Of a stretch of 64,000 nucleotides of DNA, positions 1-10,699 are shown piece by piece. The stretch is taken from contig NC_088303.1 of the NCBI RefSeq assembly GCF_032854445.1, forward strand, positions 23,941,501-24,005,500, given 5' to 3'. Both the position numbers and the translations under genes were made by a program. Each line of letters starts with the position of its first letter. The stretch's first letter is position 1. Source of the stretch: Liolophura sinensis (taxonomy: Eukaryota; Mollusca; Polyplacophora; Chitonida; Chitonidae). The notes beneath the pieces are model-generated. The model was given only the letters and a program-made list of their open reading frames with translations, was not told where the DNA came from and made no database searches.

Positions 1-1288
1 TGATCGTGATCAAACCGAAATTCCCACAATTGGAAACGCGTGACGTCATTTATTGTCATGGAAATAGTGTTATTCTCTGGTTGTTTACAGACAAAGGATT
101 GCCGCAGCCGTTTCTGGATACTACGCCTAGAGTGTAAAATAATGTTGAAATATTACACACTGGGCTCGAACGTTGCGCTGGCGAGATAGAAGAATTCGTC
201 GAGACAAATATCGGAAATGCATTATAACAATCAAATAACAAAATTAGCGTATCGTATATTTATCGTTTAACCAAGGGATTGGTTGGTTCTCTCCTTTCGT
301 CATTTCTTTTGAGTATAAACGAAATCGGTAGAGGAAATTGCATCTCAAAGCTATCGTTTACCTAGCCTAAAGTTATGCCACTGACTAATTAAGAGTGAAG
401 GTGTATATCACACTCGCAATTATGCTTGAGAACTTAAGTATTTTTGGCTTGTTGGCCTATACAAGGAGTTGACTGTTCACGTGTCCATCCGTTGCTTGTA
501 AGGTGGCTCTTCGCTGTATGCCGGTGTTTAATGAAAGCATGACGTGTTTCGCAACCAGATGCTTCAGAAAGGCAGCGATATAAATGAGAGATATGGAGAC
601 ATCTTATCACCTAACTAATATTAACTAAGTTATGTTGACGATGCCTGGAAGTTATTCCCTTGCCTACCGATAGTGAAATGAAAAGACATCTGACAGAAGA
701 GCGTCATGCTCCTTTCAAAGTTTCTGTTTGTACTAGTTGTGATAACAGATACCAAATCGATACATTAACTAAGCAGCCACTACTGTTTATTTTTATCCAA
801 CCCATATCCCAATGTGTGCCTGTTCAAGTTAATTATCTAGCAAGTATTTATTTATTTATTTATTTAACTGATTGGCCTTTTACGCCGTTCTCGAGAATAT
901 TTCACTTATACTACGGCGGGAAGGGTCATGGTGAAAGGATACCTAACAAGCATAAAAAATCAATCAATCATACGATTACTCAAATCTATACAATTCTCAT
1001 CCAATGAAAGAATATACGAAAGTTAACTAATTAAACTAGACATTACACTTTTGATTTCTTAATATGCAATTAGTTCTATTTCAGATAACAATCACTGTGC
1101 GCGTGAACCAGATAACCATTCAGTCAATGATCATAAATTGCTCGCTGGATTAATCAGTTCAATTGATGAATCAATCATGAAATAATCAACCAGTTAAACA
1201 CTCAGTCAGTCATTCATCTTCTGAATCAATAATAATTTAAACAACCAATCAATCCCTTGGTCTCACTAGTAGCATTGTCTTTTTTCAG
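1..1288. other. Non-coding sequence upstream of first visible transporter exon
   Basis: No reading frame here resembles the N-terminal half of a cationic amino-acid transporter or any other family I know. The stretch ends in a pyrimidine-rich splice acceptor (tttttcag) at 1281-1288, so it is most simply the end of an intron whose 5' exon lies outside the window. It contains a SINE tail fragment near 840-940 and AT-rich simple sequence; otherwise I see nothing. Confidence 0.5.
839..945 (-). repeat. SINE tail fragment (family 1)
   Basis: Reads tattta repeats, then 'cttttacgccgttctcgag', then 'atttcacttatac' and 'acggcgg'. This is the reverse complement of the 3' tail of the family-1 SINE found intact at 29521-29790. 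The tRNA-like head is missing, so it is a truncated, diverged minus-strand copy. Confidence 0.7.
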
Positions 1289-1403
1289 AGCATTGTCCAA
1301 GAAGCTCTTCCTACAGTTGGGACCGCATTTAGAGGACCACTTGGATTTACCCGCCTTCTCTGTTATAATAGCCGTAGTGTTCATCTCGGCTCTGTTAGCA
1401 AAG
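1289..1403 (+). CDS. Transporter exon (first visible)
   Basis: Acceptor tttttcag at 1281-1288 and donor AAG|gtgagt at 1403/1404. The exon starts with the third base of a codon and ends on a codon boundary, giving 38 residues. It encodes the extracellular stretch 'ALSKKLFLQLGPHLEDHL' and the helix 'FSVIIAVVFISALLAK', matching the CAT segment before the helix 'NxxVLxF'. The frame would require the preceding exon to end after two codon bases. Confidence 0.82.
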
Positions 1404-4400
1404 GTGAGTTACTTACTCAGCTGTGGCTATCATAGCGCTCAAGCATCATAAAAAACGCCCGCCATATCCCCTTATACGGAGAAATTTGTCAAAACCATTT
1501 ATCTTGAGCGTCGCAGGAAAATAATTTACCAAGAGTATGTCTCCTGTGGGACCTCGCCATTTTCATTCATAATGAATAGGTATTATTCGCTTTAGAAATT
1601 CCCGATTCTTCAAACGTTGATTTAGCCAAAAATATGTTGTCTGTAACACTATAGGACATGTAGGGCGAAGTCTAGAGCCTTTAGAATTTTTAGAATTAGA
1701 TTAAGCTTTTACACGTGTTGTTATCATTGGTGTCATGGTGTTCAATTAATCAATAGATCTTGATTTTTGTTTCATGAAATATATAATTATACCATCTTCC
1801 CTTATCATAATCAAGACAATCCCAAAAGGGACGAAAGGTCGTGGAGCATAGTATGGTAACACGTCACTTACCACCAAGGGGAAATGTAACGAAGCTTGGA
1901 TTTTCGCTTCGTTACTCTTTGTGAAGGCAGATTGAAAGCTCTATGGACTAGCTGATGCTTTTCCTGACAGTCTGGACGTATTAGAATAATACGTACGTCT
2001 GACAGCTGAGATAATCCCTGGGCATTTCCGACGTGTTGAGCAGCTGTCTAGCTTTTGCCCCTCGTCGGTTCGAGCTATGTCCACGGAGCCTCTGGGAAGG
2101 TTTATGCATTCTGACAACCCGATGGGAGACAAATTTTCCGTCCGCCTTCTTTGGGTTCCGGTGTTCCATCTAGGCATGTGATGAACCTTTCTGGAAGGAT
2201 GCAATTAGAGGTGATCCCCGAAGTCAAGCCAAGCGCTCTGCAGATCCTATGTACACGGTCCTGCTAATTGTCGGACCGGAAGTTCGTAACCATGCCTTGA
2301 GGTCATATGTATTCCACACGGACGGCGACAAACGGCATGGGGCCGGAGGGGTCATACTAATTAGCGGAATAGAAGATACGAAGAAAAGGACGCGAATAGC
2401 ATCCGTACCCAGACAAAAGTAACATTAGCTTGTTAACCAACAGTGAAATTATATGTGTCAACCTGTTGATACACATAAGCTCTCGAGGTCTAATTAACAA
2501 CAATAAAGATACTCTTACAATCCTTACAATGATCACAAGTGATTCTCAACACTGTATGTAGAACTGAAGTTCACTTCTAGGAACTTTTATCATCCCTGTG
2601 TATACACATGTTTACCTTGTACAAAAATAGTATATTTTTAAAACGGAAACTATAGGCCTGAGGTTATAAAATAGATTAAGGGGAAGAACGCTTTCAATTT
2701 CCCTTTCACACCATGCCCTGAAATAATTCACGTTGCTGAGGACGCGAGTATTTTAAAAAAGGACAGCAGACCTTGCTAAGGTATTAAACTATCTCATCGT
2801 ACCAGATACCTCATGCACCGACTACTTCATCAAAGCGCAAAGTGCAATAAATCGAGAAATTGTCTGTCCCGCCCCTGGATTGAACCCGGGCCTCATGTGT
2901 CACTGGTTGGTAGCCTTATAGAAGGTGATACCAAAGTTGCCAAACATTTTGCCAACTCACATGATACAGTAGGATTATTTTTACCTTTAGCGACACAACA
3001 GTTTGATCTCATGATTCCCCTTTTAGAAAAAAGCGATGTTCATTTATAAGACGGGGAATAAAAGCTTGAACATGAAAATTTTGCATGCTTTCGTCGTTCT
3101 GAAGTCATGCCCATTCTACTTATGAAATCGTGTCTTTCTTCCACCGTTGGAAACCATGCGTCAGCAAATCCTACCTTCGTGGATGGCTGTTTCTTAGAGT
3201 ACAAGTAACACCAGATTTAAAACTTATTAACTTAACACATGACAGATGTTATCAATAGATGCCAAAAAACTTTGCTTGGTGGAAAATTAAGCAAACAACG
3301 TGACAAATTAAACATGTTATGGTGAAATTGAATGTTTCAGAACAGTTTGCCACGATCATAAGGGGTATTATGTTAGATTATGACCATTACATAACTTGCA
3401 AATGCATTTTGTGCCATTCAAAAAAGAATAAAAAATTAATGCATAAGGTTTCTGGAAACAGTTTATTTTTTAACATGTTGTTTACTTTGTTTGAGAACTT
3501 TTCGATCTATCCGATACAAGATATTAATATTTTTTAACTATTTTGTTGTGTTTTTTTTTTAATCAAAATTGTATTTTTCAGTCCCTAATACAAGTACTAA
3601 TGTTCACTTGTTCTAATTTTCACATGGTTTATTTTGTCTTGGGTTATGTTCAGTTTAATATGAAAATCATACCTTTTTCTTTCCAGTCCCTGGCGATACT
3701 AGTGTTCATCCTGACAATAGTAAGTGTATTGATCATCACCGCGATTGTCTGCGTTGGCTTCTACCATGTGGACAGCCAGAACTGGAAGGAGCCACCGGGA
3801 TTCTTCGCCAACGGAATGCTTGGTGTAAGTGTGTTTTCATCCATACATTGCACTGTTACCCGACTAACAGTGTTCGACAACCTTTGTAATATACAGAAAC
3901 ATGAACCCCGGTGTAATATCTGCTACCTGGATTGCCAAGGATTGTTACTACAGAATCACCCTTTTGACATATGGGGTGTAGTTCATGAAAATGAATTGAT
4001 AGGAAACACCGGTTAAGGTTTGAAATTAATTTACTTTCTTAACTGATCGGGGTTTCCGTGACCAAGGTGGTTGCTTTACAGCGCATTGCAATGACCTAGG
4101 AGCCTTTTACCAATGTAGTCGCTATGAACCCGAGTCCAGCTCATGCAGGCTTCCTCTGTACCTTCCGCTGTACGTAGGAAGGTCTGCCAACAACCTGCGG
4201 ATGGTCGTGGCTTTCCCCTAGGCTCTGCCCGGATTCGTCTTATCATAATGCTGTTCGGCGTCGTATAAGTGAAATATTCTTCAGTACGACATGAAACGCC
4301 TATCGAATAGACAAATAAATCGTAACTGACCCATGTCTTATACAAATTGAAATTCAGTGATTGTAAGTGTCAATCGTCAATTAACTATAAACCTGAACGT

Positions 4401-7400
4401 CTTGATATAATTGCGGTGAACAACGGATGTAGGCCTATTGAGGTGAACAAACGGATGTAGGCCTATTTGCTATATGTATAAACATGAAGACCTCGATGTC
4501 ATTGCGGTGAACAAACGGATGTAGGCCTGTTTACTACATTTATAAACATGAAGACCTCGATGTAATTGCGGTGAACAAACGGATGTAGGCCTGTTTACTA
4601 CATATGTAAACATGAAAACCTCGATGTAATTGCGGTGAACAAACGGATGTAGGCCTGTTTACTACATATGTAAACATGAAGACCTCGATGTCATTGCGGT
4701 GAACAAACGGATGTAGGCCTGTTTACTACATTTATAAACATGAAGACCTCGATGTAATTGCGGTGAACAAACGGATGTAGACCTGTTTACTACATATGTA
4801 AACATGAAAACCTCGATGTAATTGCGGTGAACAAACGGATGTAGGCCTGTTTACTACATATGTAAACATGAAAACCTTGATGTAATTGCGGTGAACAAGC
4901 GGATGTAGGCCTATTTGCTACATGTATAAACATGAGGACCTCGATGTAATTGCGGTGAACAAACGGATGTAGGCCTATTTGCTACATGTATAAATATTAA
5001 GACCTCGATGTAATGGCGGTGAACAAACGGATGTAGGCCTATTTGCTATATGTATAAACATGAAGACCTTGATGTAATGGCGGTGAACAAACGGATGTAG
5101 GCCTGTTTACTACATGTATAAACATGAAGACCTCGATGTAATTGCGGTGAACAAACAGATGTAGGCCTGTTTACTACATTTATAAACATGAAGACCTCGA
5201 TGTAATTGCGGTGAACAAACGGATGTAGGCATGTTTACTACATATATAAACATGAAAACCTTGATGTAATTGCGGTGAACAAACGGATGTAGGCATGCAT
5301 CAACATGAAGACCTTGGAATTAATTGCGGTGAACAAACGGATGTAGGCCTGTTTACTACAAGTATAAACATGAAAACCTTGATATAATTGCGGTGAACAA
5401 ACTGAGAAAGGCCAGTGTACTACATGTATAATTTACTACATGTATGAACATGAAAATCTTGATATAGTAGCGTTGAACAAACTGAGATACATGTAGGCCT
5501 ACAAGGAATCACCACATGGGTTCAATTAAACAACTGACAATTTTCAAATAGATACGTGCACAGCTGCTACGTAAAGTATTAGCAATATCAAATCTGTATA
5601 TATGACAAAATCGTGATATATACCCCTTAGTTATTCCTGGGATCAGGTGAATTAAAGGGTTAGTACAGATTTGTTAAACATTTGCTCCACGTTTAATGAA
5701 AGAGTGTCTTATTTGAATCTGATCGTATTAGATATACGTGCAAGTTATATATGACTTTAAGGCAACACTGTCTTATAGACAGCTCATACTGGCTTCCTCT
5801 CTGGCCGTACGTGGGAAGGCCTTGCAGCAACATGCGGATGGTCGTGGGTTGAGTACGGCGCAAAAACACCCGTAATTTACACAAAAATATTCTTAAAACT
5901 TGTTTTACATTTACGTAACTTCTAATAATATCTGAGGGTTTCTGCAGTATGTGACTTCCCGCTGGGCCAATGAAAGCGATTTTAGCAGAATAAAATTTGA
6001 GCTTTAAGAATGCTGCTGTAGAGTAAGTTTTCGTCTAGACATACAAATAATCTCAAAACTGGTTTCTAAAATTTGCACACCTTTCAGTCATATCTCATGG
6101 TTATTCCACAGGACATAACTGAAAATTTGGAAAAGCCTTGTCCAGCGGTACAACATTATTTCTTAAGAGCAGCATTTTTATTGCTTTTTCAGTAAGATAG
6201 GGTTTTACAACAAACTACCACCGTTCCTTATGTCTGTGTTTTTCATTTCATTTAACCAGGTACTCCAGGGGTCGGCTGCCTGTCTCGTGTCTTTTATTGG
6301 AATTGATGCTATCGCTAATCTGGCAGAGGACACTAGAGTGCCGTGTAAAATGATCCCGAAGGCGGTCTCCACAGCGTTCCTCTGTCTCTTCGTGGTCTTC
6401 TTTGGATTGTCCCTGGCCTTAACCCTGGTCTACTGCTGGAAAAATCTGCCATCGACTGTGGCCATCGCCAGGTCGTATTCTGCTCGAGGAATCACAGGCT
6501 CAAACTACGTTATCGGAGTTGGCGGTTTGCTAGCTCTTTTGGCTTCCCTGCTCTGTTCAATGTTCTGTCTTCCCAGGGCAATCTACGCAATGGCCAACGA
6601 CCGTCTTTTGGTGAAGTTCTTGTCATTTGTAAGCGAGGTTACTCAGGCACCTATAGTTGCCTCCTGTATTGGCGGCACCATCACCGCTCTCTTCGCAACC
6701 CTCGTCTGCTTGGAAACCTTAATACATATGCTTTCCATTGGGACGTTATTTGCCTTCGGTTTGACAGCTGCCTGTACCCTTTTCCTTCGATACGACCAAC
6801 AAATTGTAGGTTTACATAAAGAGTACGAAGATTTGTACGACATTCTCCAATCGACCACTTTGGCTGGAACTGACAACCCTGAAGTACCTCAAGCTGGGGT
6901 TAAGCGAGGCCAATTACAAATGCCCTCCACAATTCGGCCTCGCCCGCCCGACGGCGAGGACACGGTAGATTTAAGCTCAGAACAAACGTCCGCAACGCGC
7001 TGGCCAATTCGGAAGTCGGCATCTGCTGACACTGTGTCTTCCCGCCTAGATTCCACCAGTTATGTTTGCACTCCGGGCTCGCATCTTGACATGCAAATAA
7101 ATCAGATTGACATTCTGCCAGACAAGGATATGACTAACGATTCAGCGAGGCCAATATTAAAGGACACAAGAACCAAACGTAAAATGTACGTCATGGTTCA
7201 GAGTTCAAGCTTGTCCAGCATCGTTACAGCTGTCAGTGAATATACAATTTCTCCTTCGGTGGACTCATTGCGTGTCGTCAAAACCGCGACTCTGGTGCTT
7301 GTGTTTGCCTCCTTGTCAATGGCAATTTTAACAATTTGTGGGAATACGTATATCGCCAAGGCTGACTGGTGGGCGATATTTTTCTTGTCTGTTTTCATCG

Positions 7401-10400
7401 TTTCCATATCGGGGGCAATATACTGCATAGCCAGACAGCCGAGGAACCACACAAAGCTTCTGTACACAACACCCTATGTGCCATTTGCCCCTGTGGCTGG
7501 ACTGTTCCTAACAGTCACACTGGCTGTAGCCTTGCCGCCTTTGGCATGGATTCGCTTTGTTATATGGATTGGCATTGGTAAGTCTTCATAACCACAAAAT
7601 CTATTTATCCCACAGAGACATTTTGAGTAGGCATATTCATCGAGGACATCAAACATCTTTTATACAAACAAAAGTCCAGTGAAATAGTCAATACTATATA
7701 TTTTCGTATTGAATAACGAAATCACCCATTCCCCAGTATGCGGAAGATGACTCTTATGGTAAAAGTTCATACGAAAATGAAAGTACGCAGTCCTATGCAA
7801 CTGGGATCGATTGGTAACAGCAAACGGACATGAATGAAGAACAATCAGTCACTATAAAATTTTAAAGATTAAAAAAAAACGGTTATATTTATTTATTTAT
7901 TTATTTGATTGGTGTTTTACGCCGTACTGAAGAATATTTCACTTATAGGACGGCAGCCAAAATTATAGTGGGAGAAAACCGGACATAGCCCGGGGAAAAC
8001 CCCACGACCATCCACAGGTTGCTGGTTACAAGTTACACCGCTGTGTACGAGCAATACAGGTGCATTTACATTCTAAAGGAAAAAGCAAAGCTATTTTTTC
8101 AGTTAGCGCTCACAACGCTGTGTTTAGTTAATGATAAAAGATGTTTCTCTCAAGGTATTAATTTTCACACTATTTCTCTTACGTGGGAAAGTTTGCCAGC
8201 AACCTGTGGCTAGTCCCCCGGTCCCCCCAGCCGTTCTACGTCTACATCATAATATCGATTTTAAGACAGCGTTTCCTTCGCCCAATGAACAGGGTTAAAA
8301 GGGAGAGGACAACGACTTTCATCCATCTACATTGTGCCAAGCTTTGTTTTTGCGTACCGAAGCCCAAAGACATTGCATGGCCTATCAATTACATATATAC
8401 TTTCTTACCAGGATTTTTGGTCTCCCAAAATGTTTTGTCGACACTTAAGTACACTATCTGAATCTGATACAAAGTTCACTTTGCCACAGCTAAGTCTTAA
8501 TTTCCTGAATAAAAACCATGGGACACTGAAATCCATGCAAAGAGGGGAAGCACGGCAAAAACAGTGCAATATATTATCCCTTGTGCCTTTATCCAACTGA
8601 TGGGAATTATTGATGAAAATATCCCTGATTAAACCGCTTAAGCTGTGTGCTGGCTGAGCCTACGTATTACAACCGTTGAGTGCTGAGAAGCAAGCCTTCA
8701 CTAGCACAAAACGAGTGTCTTTATTTCATGGCTCTGGGCCAAAGAAACAACAATTTACTTGATTTGAACACAAAATGGTTATTGCTGTAAAGCACAAGTG
8801 ACTTTGCTGCCAGTTGATTAGCTTCATTAAGCTGCGAGCACCAGGCAGGAGTGACACACTGGTGGTAAATTGGCCAAACAACTCGCCAATAGGATTAAAT
8901 GAGGTCATGAGCCTAGGGTCATAAACGTTATGTACTCGATAATTTGCAAATATCTGACTTAATAAATGGAGCAGAAGTACACTAGTAAGGATTTCCTGGA
9001 AGTCACTGTTTGCTCTTCGACAGGGACCATTAAAAATAACAAGAGCACTACGCTTAAAATTTGACGAGGAAAGCCAAATACTTCGCGATTATGCTAAATA
9101 GATTGAACTATACTACGTATAATTAATGAACATTGTCTTTCCTTGTATTGACCTATTCGATTGATGTTTAAAAACTTCCCTGCTTTCTATGATGGCAGTT
9201 TAAAAGTGGATAAACCCATCGTCTGTATCCAGGTAATCCACTTATGTTCTGACTCCAGCCATAAACTATCCCACATGGATTTCAACTCGCAACCATGCAG
9301 GTCAAGAGTTAGTATTGTTCAAGGAATAATAAAATAATTATAGGTTAGACAGATCTCCATCCGATGATTTTTAACTGATTTATGACATTTAAATAATTAT
9401 ACATATTTATTTCTTCTGAAAAGGCTTTATAGAATTTATCTGCTACGGAGCTACTTACAGCCATAAACATCCATATTTTTGTTTTATTTTTGAACATAGT
9501 TAATTGTTCACCATATTTATTTTATATGAAATCATACAAACTTTCACCAAAGCGATTTCCATCAAAGTATGATTCGTCTTCTCAACTTCTTAACTTCTCA
9601 AACAGCTGGACAAATAAACAAGTCAACACATATTTGGCCAGTCTGACATTCGATCAAGGTATCAATCGGTCAAATTCCATAATAATGCTTACTAAAGCTT
9701 ACACTTATAATTCATGACAAGCTTTAGACTTGAATGTTTTGCGTTAGCAAAATTTTTCATTATCAATCATTGTACAGTGTCAATGGTCTTTGCGTCTGGA
9801 TGCACCAGTAGATTAAAACTAGACATCAAGCGAAACTATTTTCAAGTGAATTTTTTTAGATGAAACAGACCGATCATGATTCACCCATCCTTAAATTTCC
9901 GAACGCCTATGAAACAACAAATGTTTCCCATTAGTCTGTCAGTAAATGCTTCTTCCAAGAAGTACATTTTTCAAATTATCTAATGATTTGATCTCATATC
10001 GCTTATGTTACACAAACTTCATCGCAAAGAACAGTCGTACTCATACCACATTAACACTGAGGAGAGATAGACCGGAAACCCTGACGGTTACTCTACAGTG
10101 CGGTGGCAGATGTTTGAATAAACTTTTCCCAATCTCAGCTGGTTATATGTGCAGGGGAATTGGCCAATCATTTACTTGGTGACATTCAGAGGTTTCATTA
10201 TAAAATATCTGTGAAATGAGCTTTCTGCTTGTACGTGTAGACGCTGTATTCTTTTACACAACATGAAGCCTGATTTCCATTTCTTTGTAGGTGTTATCAT
10301 ATACTTTGGCTACGGAATCCGACATAGCAAAGAGCAGGCCGCTGATGAAGAAGACGTGGTGCTGTATGACGTCACGGAGAGAAGATTGTCGTCAGATCCG

Positions 10401-10412
10401 GCGATGACGTAG
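1289..10412 (+). CDS. Cationic amino-acid transporter, SLC7A4/SLC7A14-like (3' four exons of gene)
   Basis: Spliced from 1289-1403, 3687-3824, 6260-7577 and 10291-10412, about 563 residues to a TAG at 10410-10412. Every junction has a GT donor and AG acceptor, and the phases agree (0, 0, then 1). The product is a polytopic membrane protein of the APC superfamily, CAT branch. Visible landmarks are the helix and loop 'FIGIDAIANLAEDTRVP..IPKAV', the conserved helix 'MLSIGTLFAFGL', a long polar Ser/Thr-rich cytoplasmic loop of about 160 residues (about 6787-7279), 'DWWAIFF', and the end 'WIRFVIW...YFGYGIRHSKE', which is the CAT C-terminal signature. The last motif and the long loop point to the SLC7A4/SLC7A14 side rather than SLC7A1-3. 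The family imports arginine, lysine and ornithine; for SLC7A4/14 members plasma-membrane transport is doubtful and lysosomal roles are reported, so substrate is uncertain. The N-terminal helices are outside the window. Family assignment is firm; the exact orthologue is not. Confidence 0.9.
2855..2930 (-). repeat. tRNA-like B-box fragment in intron
   Basis: On the minus strand the sequence contains 'GGCCCGGGTTCAATCCAGG', which fits a tRNA/SINE B box (GGTTCRANYCC). No matching A box or acceptor stem pairs with it. It may be a fragment of a tRNA-derived SINE different from the two families below. Low certainty. Confidence 0.25.
3687..3824 (+). CDS. Transporter exon (second visible)
   Basis: Acceptor tctttccag ends at 3686 and donor GGT|gtaagt is at 3824/3825. 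It holds 46 whole codons (phase 0 to 0). The helix 'LAILVFILTIVSVLIITAIV' is followed by 'FYHVDSQNW...PPGFFANGMLG', the CAT pattern of a helix, a short extracellular Asn-Trp loop and a Gly-rich 'F.P.G' segment leading into the next helix. Confidence 0.88.
4046..4322 (+). mobile_element. tRNA-derived SINE, family 1, diverged near-full copy
   Basis: Contains in order the tRNA-like head remnant ('gcaatgacctaggagcc'), 'gagtccagctcatgcaggc', 'cgtaggaaggtctgccaac', 'ggatggtcgtgg', 'cataatgctg', 'gtataagtgaaatattctt' and 'cagtacgac...acgcc', ending in (aaat). The order matches the intact copy at 29521-29790 in the opposite orientation. It lies in the transporter intron just before the 64-bp tandem array. 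Confidence 0.85.
4390..5490. repeat. Intronic tandem repeat, 64-bp unit, about 17 copies
   Basis: The core 'attgcggtgaacaaacgg' recurs at 4501, 4565, 4629 and 4693, which fixes the period at 64 bp. Each unit also has 'atgtaggcct' and a self-complementary stretch around 'tacatatgtaaacatg'. Copies are most alike in the middle and decay at both edges (for example 5290-5490). The period is not a multiple of three and stops occur in every frame, so it is non-coding. It fills about 45% of the intron between transporter exons 3687-3824 and 6260-7577. Confidence 0.95.
5784..5875 (+). repeat. SINE fragment, family 1
   Basis: 'agctcatactggcttcctc', 'ggccgtacgtgggaaggcc', 'gcggatggtcgtgggtt' and then directly 'gagtacggcgcaaaaacacc'. 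The middle part between 'gtgggtt' and 'gagtacggcg' is deleted, so this is an internally shortened copy. Confidence 0.75.
6260..7577 (+). CDS. Transporter exon (third visible, large)
   Basis: Acceptor tttaaccag ends at 6259 and donor ATTG|gtaagt is at 7577/7578. The 1318 nt contain no stop and end after the first base of a Gly codon. The exon carries helices 'AACLVSFIGIDAI', 'FLCLFVVFFGLSLALTLVY', 'VIGVGGLLALLASLLCSMFC', 'PIVASCIGGTITALFATLVC', 'MLSIGTLFAFGLTAACTLFL', the long loop rich in Ser, Thr, Pro and acidic residues, then three more helices. An ATG at 6230 lies before the acceptor and is open in frame, but it falls in the intron and homology starts at the splice site, so I do not take it as the start. 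Confidence 0.93.
7578..10290 (+). other. Last intron of the transporter gene
   Basis: Bounded by donor gtaagt at 7578 and acceptor ttgtag at 10290, giving 2713 bp. Apart from the two SINE fragments near 7.9-8.2 kb it is AT-rich unique sequence. Short open frames in it show no family resemblance. Confidence 0.8.
7885..8030 (-). repeat. SINE 3' half, family 1
   Basis: Begins with a (tattta)n tail, then 'tgattggtgttttacgccg', 'agaatatttcacttatagg', 'accggacatagcccgggg' and 'accatccacaggttgctgg'. It is the reverse complement of the family-1 tail and lacks the tRNA-like head. It sits in the last intron of the transporter gene. A short plus-strand fragment of the same family (gtgggaaagtttgccagc...) follows at about 8180-8225. 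Confidence 0.8.
10291..10412 (+). CDS. Transporter terminal coding exon
   Basis: Acceptor ttctttgtag ends at 10290. Joined to the single G from the previous exon it gives Gly, then 'VIIYFGYGIRHSKEQA', an acidic segment, and a C-terminus ending 'SSDPAMT' before TAG. 'YFGYGIRHSKE' is a signature of CAT proteins and closest, from memory, to SLC7A4. The exon is too short to stand out as an open reading frame and was found by phase and motif. Confidence 0.9.
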
Positions 10413-10664
10413 TGAATATTCGCTACATATTTTTCCGCAAACACAACTTTTACCGTGTGACACTTTACTGCTAAAGAGAAGATGCTTCACAGATATGACT
10501 GGAAAATGAATGCTCAATGATTGTGTAATTGAACGCATGGGGATTTTTGTTTTTCTCTTTATTCAATACATAATTGGTATTGATAAATTGGCTTTCAGCG
10601 AAGGTCACACCTGGTCAAGCTGACCAGTATGAAATCATTTCTATTGTATCATATAATTATCTAC

Positions 10665-10670
10665 AATAAA
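10665..10670 (+). terminator. Candidate polyadenylation signal of the transporter gene
   Basis: AATAAA lies about 250 bp after the TAG stop at 10412, in the context 'ctacaataaagtcg'. This is a plausible 3' UTR length. It is a consensus match only; no cleavage site can be confirmed from sequence. Confidence 0.45.
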
Positions 10671-10699
10671 GTCGTCTGATCCATAAAACTGCCTAGTTC

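Noticed and set aside
6643-7656. Antisense and alternative-frame open frames over the large transporter exon
   Set aside because: They are shadows of a GC-balanced coding exon; the plus frame has clear transporter homology and the others have none.
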